From Sapria himalayana (Eukaryota; Streptophyta; Magnoliopsida; Malpighiales; Rafflesiaceae), in contig JAREIK010001466.1 of assembly GCA_029783825.1 (NCBI GenBank), positions 86,962 through 150,961 on the forward strand: DNA of 64,000 nucleotides. The letters run 5' to 3'. A model generated the notes under the pieces. The model saw nothing but the letters and a program-made list of their open reading frames with translations, was not told the DNA's origin and searched no databases. Positions 11,049-21,369 of this stretch are shown piece by piece (position 1 is the first letter of the stretch; every line of letters begins with the position of its first letter). Position numbers and translations under genes: made by a program.

Positions 11049-14000
11049 TAAAGGTGTCAAATGGGCCAATTTGTGCCATGCCTAGCCCAGCATGGCACTG
11101 GAATTTTTTATGCCTGTGCCCATGCTGTGTAGTGCTGAGGCCAACCGGGCCCTGTGCTATGCCTGGCCCGACATGGTACCGTGACCTGGTTGGCTCAGTA
11201 CATTAGCACGAACCAATGTACCACTACCATACTGCCCCATCAGGCTAAGTCTCAGCCTGATTGATCCATAAACTAGGCGGGCTCGAATCTAAACCAACCC
11301 CAACTACAATGGCTTGTTACTAGCTTACGGCCAATGGTTCAAATATTTATAGAAAAATTATTTGAAATTTAGCCATTGGATTCTGCCTCCAATAGCTATG
11401 GGGCAGAATCCAATGGCCCACATGATTATGCCCCAAAGAATTTTTAAAAAAATTCAAAAAAAATACTTTTTTAAATAAAATTCTAAATTTTTTTCTATAA
11501 AAGCGCCAACCCCCTCTCTCTAATTTTTATGTTTTTCAAAAACATAAAATCTCACATCTCTCTCTCACATACCTCTCTCCAAAAATTCTCTTTCTTGGAA
11601 TTTTGGCTAGGCTTGTCGGGATTCACAACTCAGGCTCGTCTTTAGTTGGTGTCTATATTGGTCTTAAGAAGTTGGATTTTTGGTGCATGTGCTTTTCCTT
11701 TACACTACTTTACAATTATTTTTTTTCTCTCTACTCTTTAAGCTATCCTATTGTCTATAAAAACCAAAAAAAAATGACAAATATAAATACTAATAAAATT
11801 AATTTAAATTTAGAAAATAAAAATCTTACACAAAGTTTTGAGGTTACTAAAACATTGGTTTCTCCGATCATCTCAACCTAAACATCTAAAAAACAAAAAA
11901 TAAGGAGGACTTCTATAGTTTGGACTCATTTTAATATAATAAAACAAAAAAATATTAGGGGTGAAGAATAAGAAATGGAAGTGTAAAAATTTTGTAAGAA
12001 AAGTTTAACTTGAAAAAGTGTGTTGGGTATTGGACACATTAAAAGGCATACCAAATTATGCACCAAAACACATGGTACATTAGATCCTAGGCAAACCTAA
12101 CTTATCTCTACATTTTTGAGACTAGATCCAGTTCAGTCTTAAAGTTTACCGCCTTCATATACCATAGCGAGTTGGGTTGGGAAGGCATGACCGTACTTAT
12201 CACATTGATGGATCTTCCGATCATATTTTCGAAAGATCCAAGTATAATGAGCATCATGCAGACATTTTTCAGCATTCTTATCATAGGATTTCTTAGGTCC
12301 ACATCTTGGAACGATATACTAAAATATTATATGTTAGAAAAATAATTAATAATTAATGAATTTATGGTATATAGTGGAGTGGTATCCATGACGTCCGATA
12401 TCTGGACTAGTCATGATGATGCATCTTATGCATGTCTCACCACCCATTATGTAGATTCTAAATGGACTGTGAATAAAAAAATTTTAAGATTCTCCGAGAT
12501 TCTCCATCCACATGATGGGCCTGCCATTTTGAGTGTATGTTAAAGATCTTTAGAGAATATAAAATTCAAAAAAAAATTTAGTATCACATTCCATAACGCA
12601 ACTAATAATGGAGTAACGATTAACATGTTTGTTAGGAATATTAGAGACGCTCCATTAAGAGAGATTTTCCACCTCAGATGCATGTGTCACGTGATTAATA
12701 TGATTATGCAAGTGGGAATGAAGGTGTGTTTCCCCGCTTTGGAAAACATATGTAACTCACTAAAATACATTCGTATGCCTCGCAAACAATTGGAGCTCTG
12801 TAGTCTCTGTTTGTCTGTGAATCTTAAGTAGAAGAAATTCTAATCGGATGTGAGACACTATTGGAATTATACGTACCTAATGTTGGAGTCATGTGTTGGA
12901 TACAAACATATGATATCCAACTACGTGAATAGTAAGAGTGACAAACTTTTTTGTGATGACACTAACTAGGTTTTTTGAATTTAATTTATGATTCCTGAAA
13001 ATTTTTTATGACATTATGAACATGTGTTCGTTGGTTTATACTCACATGACCTGAAAATAGTCTCTTTATTATCTCGCTACATGCATGGACCTTAGGGTTA
13101 AGGTGGAAGGGGTAGATAACATTTTGACTTACATTTCCTCGTGCATGAACCTGGAAGACTCGCCTGAAGAGTTTATTCATGAGAAGTTGACTGACCTTTT
13201 CACATACTTTGATACTAGGTATGGTGGTAGTCATAGTGAGTCTATGAGTATGGGCATTTATACCATATTCGAAGATGCCCATTTTTCCAATTAGTTAGCT
13301 TTCGGAAAACGACGGGGTGGACCATCGAATAGGAGCGAGCTGTCTCGGTACTTAGATACCGATTACTGCTCAATCCTATCACATTCTAATACTAATAATC
13401 TTGATATATTATAGTGGTGGAAATCATATGAGTCCAACTTTCATGTGTTATATAAGATGTCACAAGATCTATTGACTCCTCCGATGTTGAGCGCAGCAGT
13501 AGAGCCTACTTTTTTTGCAGTGAATGTGTTTTTGGATAGGAGATCAAGATTATGTCAAGATATTGTTGAGGCTTTAGTATGCATGAAGGATTGGGAGGAT
13601 TTGAGGTTTAGCATTAAGGATCATGTTGGGACTGGGAGTGGGACTACAGTGAATGCTGAGGAGTTGATTACTATTGATGATCCATATGATAGTGATATTG
13701 ATATTGAGGTTGAAAATGACAATGATACGAAGATAGATGATTGATGAGGTTGCTACTTTATGGTTGACGATTGTAGGATTCCGACACACCGACAGCGACA
13801 CTTTTGTTACAGCTATGCTTTTTCTTATAAATTATTCTTCATTCTGATTTTTGATTTCAATATTTTGTACTTATTTTTATTTACATTGTATTTGTATTAA
13901 TTTGGCTATTTTGCAATTGGCTTTGTGAGGGTGACATTGTAATTTTTGTTAAATAAAATTTGTGATTATTTTATGTTTATTTTTAATAATTTCATTAAAA

Positions 14001-14403
14001 ATTCTAAAATATTATTCAAATAAATTATAATCTAATTAAAACATAATTAAAACAAATAACATAAAAAAATAAACTATATAACTATTCAACTATTTAAAAT
14101 TTATAATTTAAATATTTTTAATTATTATCTAATTTATATTTTATAAATACAAAAATATTCTAAACAAAAAATGAAAAAAAATAAAAAAAATTTAAATTTT
14201 TTTAAATCACCCCGCATAGGCTTGACCAAGCACGACCAAAAACCAGCTGTGCCAACCAAGCCATGCCGAGCCTTGCTTGAATAAACCGTGCAGGGCCAGG
14301 CATGGCACGGTTATTGTAGCCGTGCCAAGCCTGGCATGGTAGCATAGTTGGGCCTACAAAAATAATGTTGGGCCAGCTCAGCATGACTCGTTTGACACTT
14401 CTA
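11049..14403 (+). mobile_element. hAT element (RICESLEEPER-type) nested in CACTA element A
   Basis: The left end begins TAAAGGTGTCAAATGGGCC and the right end is the inverse of TAGAAGTGTCAAACGAGTC, so terminal inverted repeats of about 15 bp are visible with mismatches. The flanking 8-bp direct repeats are CTATAGAT (11041-11048) and CTTTAGAT (14404-14411), one mismatch, as expected for hAT. GC-rich GCCC/GGCC-containing subterminal sequence marks both ends (11065-11300 and 14205-14390). The uninterrupted site is visible in the related copy D at 50038-50045 (CTTTAGAT). Internally it carries a broken transposase gene. Confidence 0.9.
11774..13744 (+). pseudogene. hAT transposase (RICESLEEPER/DAYSLEEPER-like), broken
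   Basis: Parts occur in normal order. A BED zinc-finger remnant lies at about 11910-12100: TSIVWTHF, then a damaged CxxC, then GHIKRHTKLC. An N-terminal stretch at about 12160-12300 reads GMTVLITLMDLPIIFSKDPS. The RNase-H-fold start at 12386-12480 reads VVSMTSDIWTSHDDASYACL. At 12650-12830 comes FHLRCMCHVINMIMQVGMK. DUF4413-like sequence lies at 13085-13235 with MNLEDSPEEFIHEK. The C-terminal hATC dimerisation domain at 13345-13600 reads SELSRYLDTDY, then WWKSYESNFHVLYKMSQDLL and IVEALVCMKDW. Several stops and frame changes interrupt it (for example 11879, 12094, 13292). In live elements the protein cuts and pastes the element in the nucleus. It is a clear pseudogene. Confidence 0.88.
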
Positions 14404-14510
14404 CTTTAGATTGGGAAAGGTTCCATTGTTAATCCATCGTTATATCCACTTTAGCTACAGAAAAACTCTATTTAGCTTGTTACATGCTACCTTGGATTTT
14501 TCTTTTAGTC
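14404..14510 (+). repeat. 3' terminus of CACTA element A (part 2, after the hAT insertion)
   Basis: CTTTAGATTGGGAAAGGTTC and the following TTAATCCATCG continue the subterminal sequence broken at 11048 and match copy D at 50038-50240. It ends in TTTTTCTTTTAGTC, followed by ATC, the element's target duplication, and then TCTA array. Confidence 0.85.
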
Positions 14511-15569
14511 ATCACTATCTATCTATTTATATATTTGTTTATATCTATGTGTACCTATTTATCTATCTATATATTTGTCAATCTATCAATGTATCTATCT
14601 GAATCTATCAATCTGTCTATAAATCTATCTTTAAACTATCTATAATTCTGTATATCAATCTTTTTATCAATCTATCTATCAATCAATCTATCTATCTATA
14701 AGTCTATCAATATTTTTATTTAACTATCTATTTATGTCTTTATCTATTTATCTACTTATCTATCTATAAATTTGTTTATATATCTGTCTATCTATTTGGC
14801 TATCAATGTGTCAATAAATTTGTCTATCAATCTATCTTTCTATCTAGCTATCTATATGTCTATCTATCTGTCTATCTATCTGGTCTATCTATTTGTCTAT
14901 TTATCTATCAATCTATCTATTTATCTATCATTATGTATCTCTATCTATGAGTCTTTATATCTATCTATCTATATGTCTGTCTGTCTATCTATCTATCTAA
15001 CAATTTGTCTATCGATCTGTCAATCAATCTATCTGTCTATTTATTTGTCTATCTGTCTATCTATCTATCTGTCTATCTATCTATTTTTCTATCTATCTAT
15101 CTATCTATCTATCTAATCTTCTATCTATCTATCTTTATATCTATCTATATGTATATCAATATATCTAGTTATTTGTCTCTCTATCTGTCTATCTATATAT
15201 TTGTCTTGCTAACTGTCTATCACTCTATCTATCTATATGTCTATCTATCTTTCTATATATTTATTTATTTATCTATCTGTCTGTCTATCGACCTAGCTAT
15301 CTATCTACCAATCTATTTGTCTATCTATATGTCAATTTATTTATTTATCTTTCTTTCTTTTTTTCTATCTTTCTATCTTTATATTTGTTTATCTATCTAT
15401 CTATCTATGAATCTATCTATCTATCTATTTCTCTATTTATTTGTATATTTATTTGTCTATCTATGTGTATCTATCTTTATATCAACCAATCTATCTATCA
15501 ACTATCTATCTATCAACTATTAGTCTATCTATATGTTGATCTATCTATTTATCTTTCTAAGTTTCAATT

Positions 15570-15608
<39 letters not shown>

Positions 15609-16584
15609 ATATATCTATATATCTATATATCTGTATATCTATATATCTATATATTTATATATCTGTCTATCTATCTATTTCTCTATCTAATATATATTTA
15701 TATGTTTTTCTATCTATCTATCTACCTACTTATCAATCAATCTTTCTATCTATATATCTATCTGTCTGTATATCTATCTATCCATATATCTATTTATCTA
15801 TATGTCTATCTATCTATCTTTCTATATATATATATACCTCACTATCTATCTACCTATCTATCTATTTATCTATCTATCAATCTATCTATAAATCTATCAA
15901 TCTTTTTATCAATATTTTTATCATTGTGTGTATCTATCTGTCTAACAAACAATCTATCTTTCTTTCTATCTATATGTCTACTTATCTATCTATGAATATG
16001 TTTATTTTTCTATTTATCAATCAACCTTTCAATCTATATATCAATCTATATATCACTTGGTGTATTAATCTATCTATAAATCAATCTATTTGTCTGTTTG
16101 TCTCTCTGTCTATCTATCTTCCTATCTATCTATCAATCGATCTATCTATTTGTCTATTTATCTATCTATTTATCTGATTATCTATCTGTTTAATTCTTTA
16201 TCTATCTATATGTCTATCTATTTGTCTATCTATCTATCTACCTAACTATCGATCAATATGGCTATCTATCTGTCTATCAATTTGTCTATTAATATTTTTA
16301 TCAATCAATCTATTAATCTATCTATCAATCTATCGATTTATCTATCTATCTATCTAGCTGTATATCTATTTGTATCTATTATCTTTCTATCTATCTATCA
16401 ATATATCTTTCTATCTATATGTCTATCTATCTATATATCTTTCTATCTATATGTTTATCTATTTGTCTATCTTTATATCTATACATCTTTCTATCAATCA
16501 ATCTATCTATCTATCTATCTGTCTGTCTGTCGATCAATATATGTAAATATCTTTCGATCTATCTATCTATCTGTTTATATGTGA
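14511..16584 (+). repeat. Degenerate (TCTA)n satellite array, block 2
   Basis: Continuation of block 1 beyond element A, same strand and same variant spectrum. It includes a pure AT run at about 15575-15606. No gene. The right boundary is an abrupt junction with truncated CACTA subterminal sequence at about 16585. Confidence 0.95.
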
Positions 16585-17040
16585 TTTTTCCATCGCTAAA
16601 ATAGAATAATGACAAATTATTGATGAAAATAATCCCAATCTAAAGTGCTCTTCATAAAATATTAACTACAAAATTCCCTAGCAAATTTTGTAGCTAATTA
16701 TAAAGTTTTCCTTGCTATTTTTGATTGTAATTAAGAATAATAATTTATATTTTTGGATTTAAAATGTACAAAAAATTCTCTAGCTAAATTAGCTATAGAT
16801 AATTCCCTAGCAATTTTAATTCCAAAGCTATTTTCATAATTTTATTTTTTTTTACAAAATATTTAATTACATATTTTTAAATTTATATATTAAATTTAAT
16901 AAAAACATAAACTATAAACCATTATTTAAAATAACAAAAAGAATAAGTAGTTAATAAATTATTTTGATATAATAGTTACATAGTTAAAACAAAAATATAA
17001 CATAGGTATATAATCATTTTAAACTAAATCATCATCCTCA

Positions 17041-17200
17041 CCATATGATGCATTTGTGATAGGTTCTCATATGTGGATACTCTGCTAGAACTCTGTGTGC
17101 TAACTATCTTGTCAAAGCTACTAACGTTGACTCAATATAGGTCATCTTCTATTGTATTGCATTCTTCATTTCTTTCATTTCCTACATACACACCAATTCA
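17041..17200 (-). pseudogene. TNP1-like coiled-coil fragment
   Basis: The minus strand reads EMKEMKNAIQ, a stop, then KMTYIESTLVAL, which parallels the end of the TNP1 coiled coil in copies A (about 3830-3920) and C (about 22040-22100, MSYIESQLAEL). Only this C-terminal piece is present. Confidence 0.6.
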
Positions 17201-17429
17201 AACTTAAATGATACAAAGGTTGGCAACTTATTAATTTAGCAAAATTATATATATTACCATCACTTATATTGCATTTACCAATATGCATGAATAATTCTGA
17301 TTCAGAGAATTATGGAGTTATGCAACATAGATATATCATTTACCAATCATTGTGCAAATTTTTATCCATAAAACAAATATTGAATTTCTAACAGACTATT
17401 TTAGAACATGGAAGAAATAAAATAATTAC

Positions 17430-17575
17430 CTAGTAGCTATTGGAATCATCACCAAGAGAGAATCTAGTAATAGATTGATGTCCACTACCAGAGCCTTATG
17501 ACACATCGTGAGAATGAAGCATGTATTTGGTCTTCTCACACATCAGCTTCAGAACTAACCCGTACATAATCTGGA
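17430..17575 (-). pseudogene. Captured fragment of stromal cell-derived factor 2-like gene (MIR domain)
   Basis: On the minus strand from 17575 down, the frame reads QIMYGLVLKLMCEKTKYMLH then SHDVS, stop, GSGSGHQSITRF and DDSNSY. This follows the MIR-domain start of plant SDF2 (YGTVLKLMHEKTKFRLHSHD, then YGSGSGQQSVTGF and DDSNSYW). The exon ends next to GTAATT at 17429-17424, a plausible splice donor. One in-frame stop and a Trp-to-stop change at the end break it. SDF2 is a secreted ER chaperone-complex protein with three MIR repeats; only part of the first is here. Capture by the CACTA element is inferred from its position. Confidence 0.85.
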
Positions 17576-17919
17576 TGAAGAAATCAACATTACTCAGATG
17601 AAAATCTTTTAGTTTATTGAACTTGCACGATACTAGAATCAAATATCATATTTGAAACTCGTGATGCATTTTAGTTTTGAACAATAAGGATCAGAAAAAA
17701 CATATAAAATTCGATGTATATAAGATATAGAGCTCGTGAAATATTTTGGCTTCTAGTCAGACAAGGTTTCTCATTATTGATTCCATCAATTAGGTATATC
17801 TTTTTGAATTTGCCTGCAGGGGGGGTGGATACTATGTTTATAACCTTAGTTCCTTCCGAAGATGTGATTGATGCTGATGTAAATGATGGCCAATCAATGT
17901 CTAATTTAAGATTAAAAAA
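17576..17919. other. Spacer between captured fragments, with an unassigned open frame
   Basis: A plus-strand frame at 17714-17983 includes GGVDTMFITLVPSEDVIDAD next to a TGCAG acceptor-like site at 17815-17819. I do not recognise this protein. Its last third overlaps the topoisomerase fragment in a different frame and is therefore not real coding. Confidence 0.3.
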
Positions 17920-18171
17920 ATTGAAAACATCAAGAAGATTCTTGGGCTGCAACAACATAAGCAGTATGATAGCGTCAAAGTAATAAGATATGGTCATCTC
18001 ATGATAATTTCAGATCAGGATCATGATGGCTCACACATTAAAGGTTTAGTGATCAATTTCATTCACTATTACTGGTAATCTTTGCTTAGGGTTCCATCAT
18101 TCTTAGTTGATTTTATCACCCTAATCATGAAGACAATGCAAATAAGTGGAAAAGGTGTACCCTTCTACACT
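17920..18171 (+). pseudogene. Captured fragment of DNA topoisomerase II (Toprim region)
   Basis: The plus-strand frame from 17920 reads IENIKKILGLQQHKQYDSVK, then RYGHLMIISDQDHDGSHIKG, LVINFIHYYW, a stop, SLLRVPSFLVDFIT and finally PFYT. This is the eukaryotic topoisomerase II Toprim segment, with the metal-binding DxDxDG motif preserved as DQDHDG. The only in-frame stop lies after YYW, where the family has Pro. The piece covers about 84 codons of a protein of roughly 1400-1500 residues, so it cannot act. It is on the opposite strand to the neighbouring SDF2 piece, so the two were captured separately or rearranged. Confidence 0.9.
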
Positions 18172-18970
18172 AGTTGAGTTTATCACATAATACTTTAACC
18201 TAACTGAGGAGCATGTTCATCATGCACAACTTAATGATAAAATGAACTAGAACAGCTGCTAAAAAATGTTATCAAATCTGCTGCTTATTCTCCTCATCAA
18301 ACAAAAATATAGCAATAGCTTCAAAAATTATCACTTAAAAATAGAAAAAAACTATGGATGCCTTCCCTCATAAACACTTACTATGATGCATAGGTGCTGG
18401 TAGAATTATAGTGATCAAGAGAGTAGTGGCATTGATGGACTAAGAAGAGATTCAGTAGCAAAAAGGTGGTAATGGTGACACTAATAGTGGTGGCTTAGAA
18501 AATAACAGCTAACACTAGGGTCTTAGCTGTTATTTTCTACCGACTCTATGATGGGCCAAAACAACATATTCAAATCTTTTAGTTATGCAAATGATAAGTC
18601 TACCTAATAAGGACTCATATTTTAACTAAGAAAACTAAGAAGAAGTAGCATTCTTCATGCATATTTTCACCTAGCCATATTCATGATCACCAAAGCCAAC
18701 ATAATCCCACTAGATATGATATGCAAACCCCAACTTAAAAATCTGAAACAAATTACAAAGTGATTTATGCTACCCACTAGATATGCCAACAAAAAATACC
18801 TCTTGTTCCACTCAATGGCTTGCACTGCATTAAGTTGTTAATCTTATCGTCTATGATTCCTTTTTCACTTGAACGGAAACAATCAGAGCTCATCTTCTTC
18901 CATGCCTAACTTTTGACTTTGATATAATGTTTTATTTAATTTATATTTATAAATGTTACATAAAAATAAA
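18172..18970. other. Unassigned sequence of fragment B, with a perfect hairpin
   Basis: A frame from about 18248 (ELEQLLKNVIKSAAYSPHQT) is open for some 25 codons but not recognised. Otherwise I see no coding signal. A 17-bp perfect inverted repeat lies at 18496-18539 (listed separately). Confidence 0.4.
18496..18539. repeat. Perfect 17-bp inverted repeat with 10-base loop
   Basis: TAGAAAATAACAGCTAA (18496-18512) is the exact reverse complement of TTAGCTGTTATTTTCTA (18523-18539). No T-run follows and no gene ends here, so a terminator role is not suggested. It may be a foldback element remnant. Confidence 0.85.
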
Positions 18971-19810
18971 TACTATAAGAAAAATCTCATATAGCTAGGG
19001 ACAATTCGCTAAATAAATAGGCAATTTCCTTCACCAAACCGAACATAGCGATGGATTAATGACGGAACTGTTCTCAATCTAAAGTGCTCATCACTAAAAT
19101 TTAGTGAGGAAAAGTGTCCCTAGCTAATAATCTAGCGACGGAAAAATCCTTAGCTACAAAAATAATTTCCCTAGCTAAATTATCAAGCTAAATGAGAGTT
19201 TCCGTAGCTAAATAGATTTAATGACGGAAGCTTTCCCTAACTAAAGTGCTCGCCCCTAAATATTAGCGATAAAAAAAGTCACTAGCAAATAAATTTAGCG
19301 ACGGAAAAATTTTTTTGCTAAAATAAAGTTATCCATAGCTAAATTAGCTAGGGAAAATTTCCAAGCTAATTTAGCAAGGCATTTTTCCCTTGCTAATTAA
19401 GCTAAATTAGCTAATTTTCAAGCTAATTAAGTAAGGGATTTTTCCCTTGCTAATAATGTTATCCCTAGCTATTTTAATTTTAAAACTATTTTCAGAATTT
19501 GATTTATTTTAAAATTTTTTAATTAAATAATTTAATATTTTTATATAAAATTGAATAAAAATAGAAACTATAAATGATAATTTATAAATTTTAAAAAAAT
19601 CATTTAATAACTTATTCTAATACAATATTTTACATAATTAAAACATAAAAAAATAATAAAATCTTATTACATCTTATTCATCAATGTATCTACCGACAAT
19701 GCATAAAGTATAATCTATTTATGTATTGACGTTGCTTTCTTTCTCTCTGTTCCTTCGAACACCAACTTTCTACTGTGACAAGATGTCTAAGTCACAGTGC
19801 ATCATGTCTA
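18971..19810 (-). repeat. 3' subterminal repeats and UTR-like block of element C
   Basis: Between 18985 and 19470 the motifs TAGCTAGGGA, TTAGCGACGGAAAA and TTTCCCTTGCTAA recur many times on both strands. Several form short snap-backs (for example near 19360-19460). This is the densest such cluster in the window. 19680-19800 is the inverse of the AGATTATACTTTATGCA block near 10690 and 49640. Confidence 0.8.
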
Positions 19811-20090
19811 GTGAAAAATTCCTTCACTTATACAATCTTCGTATGTGGAATAATGCGGTACCATATCTATAAGAAATTTAAACCACTCAATCAAATCATA
19901 ATAAATAAAAAAAATGTTATGTTTTAACAAATATATAATACTGCAGTATATATGTACATATATACTAGCATTTCATTGGTACATGTATTATTGCTGTATA
20001 GGTACATATAAACTGTAGTATTATGTGTACATATATACTGAGTACAAATATACTCAGTATATATGTACATAAAATACTATAGTATTATAC

Positions 20091-20336
20091 TTACGTACAT
20101 ACTGAGTATATACGTATGTATATACCACATTTGTTGTTATTACTATTGCTGCCGCTACCACTGCCACTTCTACTACTACTGCTACCGCTACCGCCACTAC
20201 TGCCACTACCACCTATGTTGTTGCTAATAATAAAAGTAGGGCGGGCGATGATGCACAACTGATGAACTTGAGATTGAGCGAGTTTTTGATGAGGATGGGA
20301 GCTGTTTTTCCCAAAATATGACCCGATATTCCTCAT
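20091..20336 (-). other. Small open frame with Ser/Gly trinucleotide tract, unrecognised
   Basis: The minus-strand frame (81 codons) begins MRNIGSYFGKNSSHPHQKLA and continues into QVHQLCIIARP, then into a Gly/Ser/Asn tract encoded by GGT/AGT/GGC triplets (plus-strand 20135-20215). The non-repeat half has mixed codon use unlike the AT satellites around it and could be another captured exon. I do not recognise it. Confidence 0.3.
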
Positions 20337-20339
20337 GGA

Positions 20340-20690
20340 CCAGAATTACATGACACTACACGAGCATCATCATCATTATCATTCTAAGACTTAGTACAAT
20401 TAGAACCAATCATTGCAGAACCTAGAGCAAAAAAACTTATTTACTCATATGTTCGCTTTGTACAATGTGATAATTGCATATCAATATAATTACTAAGATT
20501 TTTAAGACCAACTTCTAGCTTCCTGGCTGGCTTGGACCAGAGATATCATCATCTCACATCTATAGGAAACGTCTAATATCAATGACTTTTATTGCCTACA
20601 TCAGTGAGCAATGCACGATGATGACCAGACCAGCCTGAGCAATAATATATTTAAGTGTGTCTCTGTGTAAATGAGTGTGTACGTATGTCA
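20340..20690. other. Non-satellite interruption of the minisatellite
   Basis: About 350 bases of mixed-composition sequence with no frame or family I can assign. It separates the two arms of the palindromic minisatellite in element C. Confidence 0.4.
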
Positions 20691-21369
20691 ATATATACAT
20701 GTCTACAAATAAATATATGCACCAACTAATGTATATACTCGGTATATACGTACGTATATACTACAGTATAAAACTAATTATATACCAAGTATATATGTAT
20801 GTATATACTACAGTATAAAGTATGTATATACCGAGTATATAAATAAATATATACTACAGTATATATGTATGTATATACTGAGTATATACATAAAAATATA
20901 CTCAGTATATATGAAAATATATACTGAATATATACATACAAATATACTCAGTATATATGAACATATATACTCGATATATATATACTTATATACTCCGTAT
21001 ATACGTAGATATATACTTAGTATATACATACAATTATACCAAGTATATATGTACGTACATACTATAGTATTATATGTACGTATATATAATCACCTAGCCT
21101 TAGATGACACACACACTTGTACTTTCATGCAAATATGCATAACATCAAAGACAATAGAAGAAAATAATATAGGACTTAAAAAACATGCATATATGTCTCT
21201 TAGGCATTGTCAGCATTTCTAGTTCTTTTTTCTGTGGTACTCCACAAAGATAGAGAACATTGTTACACCTACACATGGAGCATAACACACTACATTTACT
21301 AACCAATAACCGATAACAAGAAGTTGCAGATCTGAACTACGACGACATATATCTGCACAAAATAAGAGT

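Larger units (their letters stand above)
1926..14510 (+). mobile_element. CACTA (En/Spm) element A, non-autonomous, with captured host exons
   Basis: The left end reads CACAACAAGAAAATA, a one-base variant of the canonical CACTACAAGAAAA terminus. The right end reads TTTTTCTTTTAGTC, a degenerate inverted copy. Both are flanked by the 3-bp direct repeat ATC (1923-1925 and 14511-14513), as expected for CACTA transposition, and by TCTA array on both outer sides. Subterminal TAGCTAGGGA repeats lie inside each end. It contains a TNP1-like pseudogene but no TNP2 transposase, so it would need one supplied in trans. Captured SmF and SMXL exons and a nested hAT element (11049-14403) lie inside; without the hAT it is about 9.2 kb. 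The family is clear; the right end is degenerate but supported by the TSD. Confidence 0.85.
16585..18970 (-). mobile_element. Truncated CACTA fragment B (3' part, minus orientation) with captured exons
   Basis: 16590-16830 matches the 3' subterminal repeats of element C: CAATCTAAAGTGCTC followed by CCCTAGC motifs, as at 19075-19130. The extreme CACTA end is missing and the sequence joins the TCTA array directly. Inside are a TNP1 coiled-coil remnant on the minus strand, an SDF2 fragment on the minus strand and a topoisomerase II fragment on the plus strand. Its 5' part is absent here; element C begins at 18971. Fragment E (50315-57125) has the same orientation and could be its missing half. 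Confidence 0.65.
19920..21090. repeat. Palindromic TATATGTACATATATACTG minisatellite, element C copy
   Basis: Imperfect 16-22 bp units alternate TACTCAGTATATA, ATATACTACAGTATA and GTACATATATAC. Many units are near-palindromes centred on GTAC or on CAGTA/TAGTA. The block is interrupted at about 20120-20690 by non-satellite sequence. Confidence 0.85.

Noticed and set aside
12108..12302. Minus-strand open frame in the hAT element
   Set aside because: It is the shadow of the plus-strand transposase remnant (GMTVLITLMDLPIIFSKDP) in the same bases.
18496..18539. Hairpin as a transcription terminator or tRNA-like structure
   Set aside because: No gene ends here, there is no T-run of the required kind, and plant genes do not use such terminators. 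The fold does not match a tRNA cloverleaf. I found no convincing tRNA or rRNA in the window by eye.
16585..18970. Fragment B as a complete separate CACTA element with its own two ends
   Set aside because: No CACTA terminus is present at about 16585 and no 5' end lies before 18971; only a truncated 3' part is supported.
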